64,000 nt of DNA from Nostoc sp. UHCC 0926 (GCF_028623165.1 NZ_CP117768.1:2232001-2296000); one strand, 5' to 3'. Shown: positions 45,692-54,195, counted from the first letter of the stretch. Notes: generated from the sequence alone by a model not told the origin. Numbers and translations are program-made.

Positions 45692-45842
45692 TATAGCGCT
45701 TCTCAGTTGAGTCTAATACAGACCTAACCCCCAGCCCCTTCCCTACTAGCGTTGGGGAGTAATATTCAAAGCCTCTCTCCTAAAAGGAGAGAGGAATGGA
45801 AGTGAGGTCAAAGTGTATTGCTTCCATTCGAGAACCGCTATA
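45692..45842. mobile_element. 151-bp MITE with TATAGCG ends
   Basis: Begins TATAGCGCTTCTC and ends GAGAACCGCTATA, with terminal inverted repeats of about 29 bases. TA at both ends suggests insertion at TA targets, as for IS630/Tc1-type elements. The interior has AGACCTAACCCCC and a CTCTCCTAAAAGGAGAG hairpin. Partial copies lie at 4567-4660 and about 62556-62646. Confidence 0.8.
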
Positions 45843-46551
45843 AATGTCGTTTGCAACATTCTTTTACCCCCTTTTTAAGGGAGTCGCCGTAGGCGGGGGA
45901 ATCTTAACCGAACCGGATTGCGATGCCGAAGGCGGTTCGCTTCGCGACCATCGCACTGGCTTGGCTATACAAAGGTAGTCAAAGCCTTCTCGCAGGGTAG
46001 TTAGCCTGCGCGGACTAAGGAAAAATTCAGGGCTTGAAACCCACGGAGGTGGGTTTTGCCTCGTGTAGACGAGCCAGTGTGTTGGGGAGCCAGCGTGGTT
46101 CATTGGTGTCAACTTCAGCCCAAACCCTTTTAAAACCTCGTTTCCAGTCTCTGGCTGGAAATACTCTTCAATTGCGGCTTTGCCGCTAGTCTTGAGGCAG
46201 AGCCTCTCATTAGGCATCCCCAGGCAGAGACTCTTGACGAGACAATCTCTGAAGGACTTACCTAGACTGGTTTTCACGTTAAGTTGACACCAATGAACGC
46301 GGTCTTCTCCCTTAGCGCTAGCGTCTCCCCTTGGGGAGACGCTGTTCGCGTTCGCCAACGGCATAGCAACTCTTAGAGAAGCCGCGCAGCGTCTCTTAGA
46401 GAGCGTCTGGGGGTTTCCCGCATGAGCGACTGGCGTCGGTGCCGACTTGTTCGCGTTGGCAAAGCCTCTCGTAGACAAGCGTCTTTGAACAGGAAAAGCA
46501 ACTGGTGTGCAGTTTCTAACCGCTCTTTTCACTTGAATGCTAATTAGCTAA
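45843..46551. repeat. Nest of dispersed repeats
   Basis: About 700 bases made almost wholly of Nostoc palindromic repeats (GGCGGTTCGCTTCGCGACC, GGGGAGACGCTGTTCGCG, GCCGCGCAGCGTCTCTTAGAG) plus the 201-bp element at 46098-46298. A 222-codon minus-strand frame spans it but is repeat translation, not a gene. Confidence 0.7.
46098..46298. mobile_element. 201-bp MITE-like element with perfect 18-bp ends
   Basis: GTTCATTGGTGTCAACTT at 46098-46115 and its exact complement at 46281-46298. No transposase inside. Confidence 0.8.
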
Positions 46552-48465
46552 TTAGTTCTGAATCCGTTCGTTATTAGGTAAACCTTGCTGGTTGCTTGGC
46601 TGTTTACGAGATTGAAATTGAGTATATATATAGGTTACTAATCCTAAAGTCAGCCCAATGGCTAAGACCACTCCCAGGATTCGCAAGAAATTGGGAGTAA
46701 TTCTCCTAGCTAGCTGCTCATTTAGCTTTGGTTGGTAAATAGTGTCATCCGTTCGCACTTGTGGTCTGCCTTGATTAGATGCAGGTCGCGGTTGAAACAA
46801 CGTCACATCTGGCGGCACTTGTGGTCTGCCTTGATTAGATGCAGGTCGCGGTTGAAACAACGTCTTATCTGGTGGCACTTGTGGTCTGCCTGGATTAGAT
46901 GCAGGTCGCGGTTGAAACAACGTCTTATCTGGTGGCACTTGTTGCCCGTCTTGATTAGATGCAGGTCGTTGTTGAAACAACGTCTTATCTGGTGGCACTT
47001 GTTGCCCACCTTGATTAGACGCAGGTCGCGGTTGATACAACGTTACATCCGGTTTGCTAGCGTTCGGATTATTCACAGGACTCTGTTGATTTTGCTCAAC
47101 TGGGTTAAACTGTCTCGGAATGGTTTCGTTATTTGAACCTTGATTGTACCCAGCCTGAAGGGGAGGAACGCTTGACTCAGGTTGGTTTTGCTCAATCGGG
47201 TTAAACTGTCTCGGAACGGTTTCGTTATTTGAATCTTGATTGTGTGCAGATGGAGGACGAATAATGGTGTCGTCGTTCGATTGTCTCGGAACAGTTTCGT
47301 GATTTGAATCTTGATTGGATGCAGATGGGGGGCGAATAATGGTGTCGTCGTTCGATTGTCTCGCAACAGTTTCGTGATTTGAACCTTGATTGTGTGCAGA
47401 TGGAGGACGAATAATGGTGTCGTCATTCGATTGTCTCGCAACAGTTTCGTGATTTGAACCTTGATTGTAGGGAGGTTGCGATTGCCCAGTAATCTGTTCC
47501 GGTACAGTAGTCCCTGTGACAAATTTGGCAGCAGCTTGCAAAGCCTGATTCAGTTCTTCTACTGTTGCAAATCGGTTAGCTGGGTTCTTGTGGAGGCATT
47601 TCATCACCACCGCTTCTATTTGTACGGGTAAATTCTCACACCCTGGTTGCGATCGCAGTGGTTTCGGTGGCTCATAAGCATGAGCTAATACCCAAGAAGC
47701 TTCACTGATATGACTACCTTTAATGCTGATTCCAAATGGGTCGGCTGCACTCAGCATTTCATAAAGGATAATCCCTAAGCTGTAAATATCACCTCTAGCG
47801 TCCAGGTTTTTATCGCTTTGGATTTGTTCAGGAGGTGCGTAACGAAATGTCCCGATAAATGTACTAGTTATATTTGTAATGTTGGAATTTTCTAAAGATT
47901 CACTCCGAATTTTGGCAACACCAAAATCCAAAACCTTTACCCACTCTCCCAAATCTGTAGGCACTAAAAATATATTGTCTGGTTTCAGGTCACGATGAAC
48001 TACCTGAATATGTTCAGTGGTTTTTCCGCCATCCCGTCGGAGAGTAACTCCTTGATGGGCAAGCTGTAGACCCTTGCAAACCTGCGCCATAATCTTCACC
48101 GTCCGCTGAAGAGATAGCCGCTTTTCGCGCAGCAGTAGTTGTCCGAGCGTTTGCCCCTGCAAATATTCCATTACGTAAAATGGAAAACCTTCCGGGGTGA
48201 CTCCACAGTCACTAATCTTAACAATGTGGTCACTTTGCAAAGCAGCACAAACTGCCACCTCACGCTCAAAACGCTTTCTCATTTCTTGCGATGCCACCAG
48301 CGTATCTTTGAGCAACTTCAACGCTACCTGCTGACCTACACGGGTGTCCGTTGCCAGGAAGACTTCTCCCATGCCACCCCCGCCTAACCGTCTGTCTAAA
48401 TGGTATCGCTGATTATCACCTACGAAACGACCAATCCAAGAATTTGAAGAAGGTGGGGATTTCAT
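46552..48465 (-). CDS. Membrane Ser/Thr protein kinase with repetitive linker
   Basis: 637 residues. Kinase domain about 20-315: glycine loop LGGGGMGEVF, Lys50 in VALK, HRDLKPDN near 160-167, DFGVAK near 183 and the APE-like APPEQ. An unusual juxtamembrane linker follows (about 320-590): three units of 25 residues containing NDDTIIRPPSA, a Gln-rich bridge, then about five units of 20 residues containing PPDKTLFQPRPASNQ. A single transmembrane helix, ILGVVLAIGLTLGLVTYIYTQ, is near residues 600-620, so the kinase is cytosolic with a very short external tail. Divergent from the DUF4255-AAA pair. The linker repeats are described in findings. Target unknown. Confidence 0.88.
   Translation of the reverse strand: MKSPPSSNSWIGRFVGDNQRYHLDRRLGGGGMGEVFLATDTRVGQQVALKLLKDTLVASQEMRKRFEREVAVCAALQSDHIVKISDCGVTPEGFPFYVMEYLQGQTLGQLLLREKRLSLQRTVKIMAQVCKGLQLAHQGVTLRRDGGKTTEHIQVVHRDLKPDNIFLVPTDLGEWVKVLDFGVAKIRSESLENSNITNITSTFIGTFRYAPPEQIQSDKNLDARGDIYSLGIILYEMLSAADPFGISIKGSHISEASWVLAHAYEPPKPLRSQPGCENLPVQIEAVVMKCLHKNPANRFATVEELNQALQAAAKFVTGTTVPEQITGQSQPPYNQGSNHETVARQSNDDTIIRPPSAHNQGSNHETVARQSNDDTIIRPPSASNQDSNHETVPRQSNDDTIIRPPSAHNQDSNNETVPRQFNPIEQNQPESSVPPLQAGYNQGSNNETIPRQFNPVEQNQQSPVNNPNASKPDVTLYQPRPASNQGGQQVPPDKTLFQQRPASNQDGQQVPPDKTLFQPRPASNPGRPQVPPDKTLFQPRPASNQGRPQVPPDVTLFQPRPASNQGRPQVRTDDTIYQPKLNEQLARRITPNFLRILGVVLAIGLTLGLVTYIYTQFQSRKQPSNQQGLPNNERIQN
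46750..47050. repeat. Five 60-bp tandem repeats in the kinase gene
   Basis: Each 60-bp unit encodes the 20-residue module with PDKTLFQPRPASNQ; successive units are nearly identical with a few substitutions. Confidence 0.85.
47240..47480. repeat. Three 75-bp tandem repeats in the kinase gene
   Basis: Units start at a GATGGAGGACGAATAATGG-type block at 47249, 47324 and 47399, an exact 75-base spacing, and encode 25 residues with NDDTIIRPPSA. Confidence 0.85.
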
Positions 48466-49035
48466 CTGGGCAACCCATCCTAGTTACTTTAAAGTGTTAG
48501 CTTTAGTTAAAGATAGTACTAGTATTACAAATATAAATGTTTGCTTCGTAAACTAAATAAATACTCGTAATTTATACTACCAATATTTTTAATTATACTT
48601 AGATTAACATAAAAGTAATGCTAGCAATTTGATAAAATGTTTAAAATTAAGACCGATGACAGTTGAAATTTGTTCCTGATGTTAACTTAACGCAAATTCG
48701 ACGAGGGTCGTCAGCGTGACTCTTTTTTAATCATTTTGAGCTATAGCAGACTCTACTCATCGAATTAAGGTTCTTTTTATCTGCTTATCTGCTAAGAAGT
48801 AGTAGTGGATCAAGAAGTAATTGAGAGGTGGGATTGTTCGTAGTTTGCAGTTTATCACTAAAACGCAAACTACGAACCTAGCAAGTCAAGCTTGACAGAC
48901 TAGTAGTTATTAATGTGCTTTTGTATGCCGTGCCGATAGTCACCGTTAGAGAATATTTCAAGTTTTACAAAATATATTTTGTCAATTTGCTCTGACATAC
49001 ATGATTGATACGTGCTATTGCCATGAGGAATGAGA
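48466..49035. other. Divergent regulatory region between kinase and DUF4255 genes
   Basis: 570 bases. It holds a long hairpin at 48836-48877 and otherwise AT-rich sequence; no small gene or RNA family was recognised. Confidence 0.5.
48836..48877. other. Long hairpin upstream of the DUF4255 gene
   Basis: Perfect 13-bp arms GTTCGTAGTTTGC and complement, with an inner GTTT/AAAC that could extend the stem. No U-tract follows. Confidence 0.55.
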
Positions 49036-50307
49036 ATGAGTAATGTGCTCTCTATAGCCGCCGTGACAGCAGTACTAAAAGTCTTGCTGGAAAATGGTTT
49101 AGTCAGTGATCCGATCACTGCTAGTGTTGGTGATGTAATTGTAACTGCCCTACCGCCTGATCGAATTTCAGTTGAAGCTGACGAACGTGCTCAACTGAAC
49201 CTCTTTCTCTATCAAGTGACGCAGAATCGCAATGTCGATTGGGTATCTCAGGAATTTCGGAGCAGGCACTCACAGATTAATGGAAACCCGCGCTCTTTGA
49301 CTCCACCACTAGCTCTTGATCTGCATTACTTAATAACAGCTTACGGAGCCAAGGATTTTCAGGCGGAGCTTTTACTAGGCTATGCAATGCATTTATTACA
49401 CAAAACCTCAGTTATTACATCTGATATTATTAAGAATACTCTGATAAATGCATCTACAACCAATACCTCAAGTGCTTTTTCGCAAGCTGTGGCAAATGTA
49501 TCTGTATCTGATTTAGCTGAAGAAATTGGGCAGATCAAACTGACTCCAGAGTTTTTTAACATGGAAGAAACTTCTAAGTTATGGTCTGCTTTCCAAACGC
49601 ACTATCGACCTTCAGCTACCTATCTGGCGTCAATGGTATTGATTGAGAGTAGCAATGACAAGTCTGAAAGTTTTTACATGATGCCCTTGTCTCAACCGAA
49701 TATAGAGCAAGTTATGGCTCCGGCAAAGACTGATCAAATAATTGTTGCAGGCACAACATTATTAATTCGTGGTAAGCGGTTACGCGGTAAGATCACACAA
49801 GTTCGTTTGGGTAATACGGAGACATTAATAGTACCTCAGGAAGTAAAAGAAACACAGATTAGCCTGTTAGTCCCGCCAAATTTATACGCAAGTGTGCAGA
49901 GTGTGCAAGTTGTACATCTAACAATGGGCAATGCAGGGCAAACGGATCATCTAGTTGAATCAAACGTTGCGGCTTTTGTCCTGCATCCAACAATTACAGC
50001 ATTCGTCACTCAAGTGGAAAATAGCGGCGACAATTTACGCGCAGCAGAAATTACCGTTAAATTCCAGCCCAAAGTTGGTAAGTCACAGCGGGTAGTTTTG
50101 TTACTCAATGAAGTGTCAGGTGATAGTCCGGTAGCTTACTCTTTTTTGGTTGCATCACGCACCGAAGATACTGATGCAATCACGATTCCTGTCAAAAATG
50201 TCAAGCCAGGAACTTATATTGTCCGGGCGCAGGTAGACGGAGCCCAAAGTCCACTGCACAAGAATCAGTCTGGAGAATATGATTCGCCACAGGTGACAAT
50301 TCTATGA
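49036..50307 (+). CDS. DUF4255 (Pvc16-type) contractile injection system protein
   Basis: 423 residues. The N-terminal about 190 residues are the DUF4255/Pvc16_N domain: MSNVLSIAAVTAVLKVLLENG, VTALPPDRISVEADERAQLNLFLYQVTQN and LALDLHYLITAYG. In Afp/PVC particles the related protein caps the tail tube. The C-terminal half contains an IPT/TIG-like beta domain (TLLIRGKRLRGKITQVRLGN). ATG 49036 is preferred over GTG/ATG choices at 49030. The gene overlaps the next one by four bases (ATGA). No tube, sheath, baseplate or spike genes are within this window. Role as particle cap is family-based. Confidence 0.83.
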   Translation: MSNVLSIAAVTAVLKVLLENGLVSDPITASVGDVIVTALPPDRISVEADERAQLNLFLYQVTQNRNVDWVSQEFRSRHSQINGNPRSLTPPLALDLHYLITAYGAKDFQAELLLGYAMHLLHKTSVITSDIIKNTLINASTTNTSSAFSQAVANVSVSDLAEEIGQIKLTPEFFNMEETSKLWSAFQTHYRPSATYLASMVLIESSNDKSESFYMMPLSQPNIEQVMAPAKTDQIIVAGTTLLIRGKRLRGKITQVRLGNTETLIVPQEVKETQISLLVPPNLYASVQSVQVVHLTMGNAGQTDHLVESNVAAFVLHPTITAFVTQVENSGDNLRAAEITVKFQPKVGKSQRVVLLLNEVSGDSPVAYSFLVASRTEDTDAITIPVKNVKPGTYIVRAQVDGAQSPLHKNQSGEYDSPQVTIL

Positions 50308-52295
50308 ATGCTACAACAATTAATCATAATTGGAATGAGGCAAACTACCGCTATCTATCAGCAGCCCTAGCGGTGGTGTGTGGTATTTTAGAAAATCACG
50401 CGGCAAGGGAGCAAAATCAACCAGAGGAGAAAAACCAAGAGTATTTACAGCAAGCGCTACAGGAAGCAGCTGCTGCTATGCCTGCACCATCGGCATTGGA
50501 GAGAGTATGCAAAATGTTTGCCCTCTCATCCTTTGAACGTGATTTGTTGCTGTTGTGTGCAGCTATGGAATTGAATGGAGATTTTGCGAAATTATGTGCT
50601 ACAATGCACGGCGATTCACAACGAGCTTACCCAAGCTTAAGTTTAGCTCTAGCAGCTTTCCCTCACGTCCACTGGGATGCGATCGCTCCAAATGCTCCCT
50701 TACGTCATTGGCGGTTAATTCAAATTGGTGAGGGTCATTCCCTTACCCTCAGTCCCCTAAGAATTGAGGAGCGGATTTTACATTATCTCACGGGCATTCA
50801 ATATCTTGACGAACGCCTAGCTGGCATCATTGAACCATTACAAGAGGTTAGTGATTTAGTCCCCTCGCACCAAGATTTAGCAGAGCGAGTAGCAGCAGTT
50901 TGGTCACAAGCTTACAAGGTTAATAGCTTGCCAATTATCCAGTTATGTAGTAAAGAAACGGATAGCAAACGCGCCATTGCCGTCACAATTTGTCAACTCC
51001 AGGGCTTGAACCTGTGGGTAATGCCTGCACAAGTCATTCCATTAGCATCTAGCGAGTTGGATAATCTCATCCGCCTGTGGACTCGCGAGACGATTTTAAG
51101 TAACAGTGCCTTACTTCTAGACTGCAACGAACTGGACACCAATGATCCGGCGCGGCTGAATGCGATCGCTCGTTTCATGGAACGCACAAAGGGCTTTTTA
51201 ATCGTTACGAGTCGGGAACGGATCGGCTTATCACAACGCCTGGTAGTTAACTTTGACGTGCATCAACCAACTATCAAAGAACAAGGTGCAGTTTGGCAAG
51301 ATGCACTAGGTGCGATTGCACCGCAAATGAACGGGCAAGTTAAAACCCTAGTTGATCAGTTTAACCTAAGTGCTGCAACTATTCGCGCTGCTTGTGTAGA
51401 AGCCGCAGCACAATTAGCACAAACACCAGAAAAAGATATCACTAGCATTTTATGGGATGCCTGCCGGGTGCAAGCACGTCCCCGCTTGGATGAACTCGCC
51501 CAGCGAATTGAGCCATCTGGTGATTGGGAAGACTTGGTTTTACCAGAGGCACAGAAACAAGTTCTCCGGGACATTGCGGCTCATGTCCGTCAACGAAGTA
51601 CTGTATATAACAATTGGGGCTTTGGTGGCAAGAGTGCGCGGGGATTGGGAATCAGCGCTCTATTTGCAGGTGCTAGCGGCACAGGTAAAACCTTGGGGGC
51701 AGAAGTGCTAGCCCAGAAATTGCGCCTCGACCTCTATCGCATTGACTTATCATCGGTAGTCAGCAAATATATTGGGGAGACAGAGAAGAATCTGCGCCGG
51801 GTGTTTGATGCAGCAGAACAAGGCGGCGTAATTTTGTTATTTGATGAAGCTGATGCCTTATTTGGCAAACGCAGTGAAGTCAAAGATGCCCGCGATCGCT
51901 ATGCAAACATCGAAGTCAGCTATCTATTGCAACGCATGGAAAGCTACCCAGGTTTAGCAGTCCTGACTACTAACCTGAAGAGTTCAATTGATACAGCCTT
52001 TCTGCGGCGGATTCGCTTTGTAGTGCAGTTCCCCTTCCCGGATACAACGCAACGAGCCGAGATTTGGCGACGCGTCTTTCCAGCCAACACCCCAACCGCA
52101 GACTTAGATGCTCTGCAACTGGCACGGCTAAATGTCGCTGGGGGTAATATCCGTAACATAGCCTTAAATGCAGCTTTTATAGCTGTCGATGCTGGGGAAC
52201 CAGTGCAGATGAAACATGTGTTGCGGGCTGCTCAGGCAGAATATACCAAGTTAGAGAAACCTTTAACTGACGCGGAAGTTGGGGGGTGGATGTGA
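50304..52295 (+). CDS. AAA+ ATPase of the Pvc15/contractile injection system type
   Basis: 663 residues with an extended N-terminal region and an AAA+ module about 420-660: Walker A GASGTGKT near 455, ISLL-like sensor region, Walker B ILLFDEADALFG near 510, and sensor-1/arginine-finger block SYLLQRMESYPGLAVLTTN with FLRRIRF. The N-terminal 400 residues contain a second, degenerate ATPase-like part (LLLDCNELDTND). Pairs with DUF4255 in extracellular and thylakoid-associated injection systems, where the ATPase aids assembly or disassembly. Translationally coupled to the preceding gene. Followed by a hairpin at 52357-52389. Confidence 0.87.
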   Translation: MNATTINHNWNEANYRYLSAALAVVCGILENHAAREQNQPEEKNQEYLQQALQEAAAAMPAPSALERVCKMFALSSFERDLLLLCAAMELNGDFAKLCATMHGDSQRAYPSLSLALAAFPHVHWDAIAPNAPLRHWRLIQIGEGHSLTLSPLRIEERILHYLTGIQYLDERLAGIIEPLQEVSDLVPSHQDLAERVAAVWSQAYKVNSLPIIQLCSKETDSKRAIAVTICQLQGLNLWVMPAQVIPLASSELDNLIRLWTRETILSNSALLLDCNELDTNDPARLNAIARFMERTKGFLIVTSRERIGLSQRLVVNFDVHQPTIKEQGAVWQDALGAIAPQMNGQVKTLVDQFNLSAATIRAACVEAAAQLAQTPEKDITSILWDACRVQARPRLDELAQRIEPSGDWEDLVLPEAQKQVLRDIAAHVRQRSTVYNNWGFGGKSARGLGISALFAGASGTGKTLGAEVLAQKLRLDLYRIDLSSVVSKYIGETEKNLRRVFDAAEQGGVILLFDEADALFGKRSEVKDARDRYANIEVSYLLQRMESYPGLAVLTTNLKSSIDTAFLRRIRFVVQFPFPDTTQRAEIWRRVFPANTPTADLDALQLARLNVAGGNIRNIALNAAFIAVDAGEPVQMKHVLRAAQAEYTKLEKPLTDAEVGGWM

Positions 52296-52356
52296 TTTTA
52301 AATTAACTTAGCATTAATCACACGAACCTTGGGATGAAAAGCATTCCTCTGTCTGA

Positions 52357-52389
52357 TAACCCGCAACTTGGGTTAATTAGCTTTTTTTT
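52357..52389 (+). terminator. Terminator candidate after the AAA gene
   Basis: TAACCC/GGGTTA stem with a 7-base loop, then ATTAGC and eight T. The T-run is offset from the stem, so strength is uncertain. Confidence 0.5.
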
Positions 52390-52478
52390 CTTGAGTACTA
52401 ACTGCTGAATTAGCGTTACAAATCAAAATCAAGGGTGAATGTTTCGTGAGCACATCTTGTTGAGTTACTATCCGAGCT

Positions 52479-52910
52479 TCAGGAAAGAGGTATCTGGCTG
52501 ATTTTCAACGTGTAGGCTGGTGATTTTTTCACCGAGGACATATCCGGTAACGTGACAAATAAATTCTGTCCACACTGTTGCCACTCAAGTTTACCTGTTG
52601 CCCTTAGCATTATAATCTTTGCATTTTTCGGCAGAATTAGTCCTGGGATTGTCAGCGTCTGACTCATCGGAGTATCAAGCAAGACAGCATACAAATTACC
52701 TTTGTTTGTGGTGTAGCGCACTCGGATACCTTGAGTGGATACATCTTCTGAACGTATCCAATAGCGCGAGCCAAAGATGGCTTCACCATTTACATCTAGC
52801 CACTTACAACGTATCTTGTCAGCAGCAATTAAGCGTTTAAAAGTATCACCAGGGAAAATACATTGCAAACCACATTTAGAACTGTCCGTTCGCTCATTTT
52901 GAGATGACAA
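52479..52910 (-). pseudogene. C-terminal remnant of a GH29 alpha-L-fucosidase
   Basis: The sequence WLDVNGEAIFGSRYW resembles the segment following the catalytic barrel of GH29 enzymes (usually WLKVNGEAIYGTRPW), and the rest, IRVRYTTNKGNLYAVLLDTP and TGKLEWQQCGQNLFVTLPD, resembles their C-terminal beta-sandwich. The catalytic barrel (some 300 residues with the nucleophile) is missing; the first about 35 codons are unrelated. It has an ATG and an open frame of 143 residues, so a product may be made, but it cannot be an active fucosidase. Confidence 0.7.
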
Positions 52911-53068
52911 GAGGAATTAATGTCTTGAGGGGAAAGGAATAGGGCGACTGTAGCAACTTAATCGCGCTACTAGCACTAATTCCCGGTAGTCTGGAGGAGA
53001 TCTGCCAACTGTGGAAAGAGGAATAATTTTGATGTTTCTCTTGATGCAGCACTCACGAGGTGCGGTAT

Positions 53069-53872
53069 TTAAGTTAGCACAACTTGAAGTGTTTCTTGCA
53101 AATCTAACTGCAACTGTGAGTGAGCATTGCCGCTATTAATGGCAATTTCTACCCAGCCGTGACTGCCAACTAAAGCTATTATCTCTCCCACGTTGACATC
53201 ACTGTAAGTTTCACAGCCTGGTATACTCAAAAGGGCGGCTTGCACATACCAAGTTTTACCTTGTACGTAACTCCCTGCAATGTTACTCACTAAGTTGCCA
53301 AAATTGTCAATATATTGAATGCAACCCACTATGCCAGTGGTTGTCTGCTTGCACTCGCCTATATCTAGCTTTACCAAACTTGCTGGATCAATTTCTTGTC
53401 CTAGCTGTTTGAGGGAGACACCACTAGCAAGATTAGCTCCCACTGGTGCAAAGATATCTCTACCGTGAAAAGTCTTGCTTGGTTGAGGAGTTCGCCAATA
53501 GTTAAGATTTGTGAGTTCGACGGCTGCGATCGCTGGACTTTGACTTAGTACCCCACTGAAGATACCATTATCTGGGCCTACCAGAAACCCTTGAGCAAAT
53601 TCTACTGCGATCGCTCGTCGCTTGCTTCCCACACCCGGATCTACTACTGCCACATGCACTGTCCCAACTGGGAAATAGGGATAAGCATTCATCAAGCAAA
53701 ACCTGGCTGCGGCGATGTCTTGCGGCGGAATTTGGTGCGTTAAGTCTACCACCGTCAGTCTGGGGTTGATTTGGGCGATGACTCCCTTGATTATGCCTAC
53801 ATAAACATCGCGATCGCCAAAATCGCTCAGAAAAGTTAGGAGTGGTTGTTGACCTATCTGGTTCTTAGACAT
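53069..53872 (-). CDS. SAM hydroxide adenosyltransferase (DUF62 family)
   Basis: Hydrolyses S-adenosylmethionine to adenosine and methionine by a hydroxide adenosyltransferase mechanism; related to chlorinase/fluorinase. 267 residues, normal length. Motifs: LTFLSDFGDRDVYVGIIKGVI with the conserved Asp, VDLTHQIPPQDI, HVAVVDPGVGS and LVGPDNGIFSGVL. The chlorinase/fluorinase-specific loop is not seen, so hydrolase is preferred. Divergent from pirA, sharing a 110-base control region. Confidence 0.88.
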   Translation of the reverse strand: MSKNQIGQQPLLTFLSDFGDRDVYVGIIKGVIAQINPRLTVVDLTHQIPPQDIAAARFCLMNAYPYFPVGTVHVAVVDPGVGSKRRAIAVEFAQGFLVGPDNGIFSGVLSQSPAIAAVELTNLNYWRTPQPSKTFHGRDIFAPVGANLASGVSLKQLGQEIDPASLVKLDIGECKQTTTGIVGCIQYIDNFGNLVSNIAGSYVQGKTWYVQAALLSIPGCETYSDVNVGEIIALVGSHGWVEIAINSGNAHSQLQLDLQETLQVVLT

Positions 53873-53908
53873 GTTTTTGATAAAATATACATTAAGATAG
53901 AACTTTCT

Positions 53909-53950
53909 GTAGCAAAAGCTACAAAATATGTGTTATGTTAAGGATATAAG
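53909..53950 (+). promoter_or_regulatory. NtcA-dependent promoter of pirA
   Basis: GTAGCAAAAGCTAC at 53909-53922 is an exact GTAN8TAC NtcA site; TATAAG at 53945-53950 fits a -10 box 22 bases after it, the canonical spacing for NtcA-activated promoters. Start codon at 53984, preceded by GAGGG. Confidence 0.82.
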
Positions 53951-53983
53951 ACATAAAACAAAAAATTAAAGAGGGTAATCACT

Positions 53984-54139
53984 ATGAATCAAAGTAGACT
54001 ACAAAGTGCGAGGAAATCACGAGAAGCTCACAGAGCGAATATTCAAAGAAGCCTAGAGCATCGCTTGCAAGTAGCCAGAGCAAAAGGCGACGAACAACTG
54101 ATTCGTCAACTGGAAGCTGAGAGCAGGTATTCCAGCTAA
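53984..54139 (+). CDS. pirA: PirA, PII-interacting regulator of arginine synthesis (small protein)
   Basis: 51 residues: MNQSRLQSARKSREAHRANI, RSLEHRLQVARAKGDEQL and RQLEAESRYSS, basic and helical. Length and the repeated RLEHRLxxARAxGDxxLxxxLEAE pattern fit the PirA family, small cyanobacterial proteins that bind PII and thereby influence N-acetylglutamate kinase and arginine synthesis. The gene has a strong ribosome-binding GAGGG, a canonical NtcA promoter upstream and a strong intrinsic terminator 33 bases downstream, as expected for a separately controlled nitrogen-status gene. Assignment by sequence pattern from memory; a direct comparison was not possible. Confidence 0.7.
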   Translation: MNQSRLQSARKSREAHRANIQRSLEHRLQVARAKGDEQLIRQLEAESRYSS

Positions 54140-54171
54140 ATCAAGTTTTCAATGTTCTTAGTTTGTTGTGT

Positions 54172-54195
54172 AACCCGCTACGGCGGGTTTTTTTT
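54172..54195 (+). terminator. Intrinsic terminator of pirA
   Basis: AACCCGC/GCGGGTT stem with TACG loop followed by eight T, 33 bases after the pirA stop. Confidence 0.9.

Noticed and set aside
45864-46532. 222-codon minus-strand open frame
   Set aside because: It is entirely translated from dispersed palindromes and a MITE; composition is Arg/Ser/Leu-rich with no family pattern and no conserved start context.
46750-47480. CRISPR-like repeats
   Set aside because: They are exact 60-bp and 75-bp tandem units in frame inside a kinase gene.
46732-47522. Antisense frames within the kinase repeats
   Set aside because: Shadow frames created by tandem repeats of a length divisible by three.
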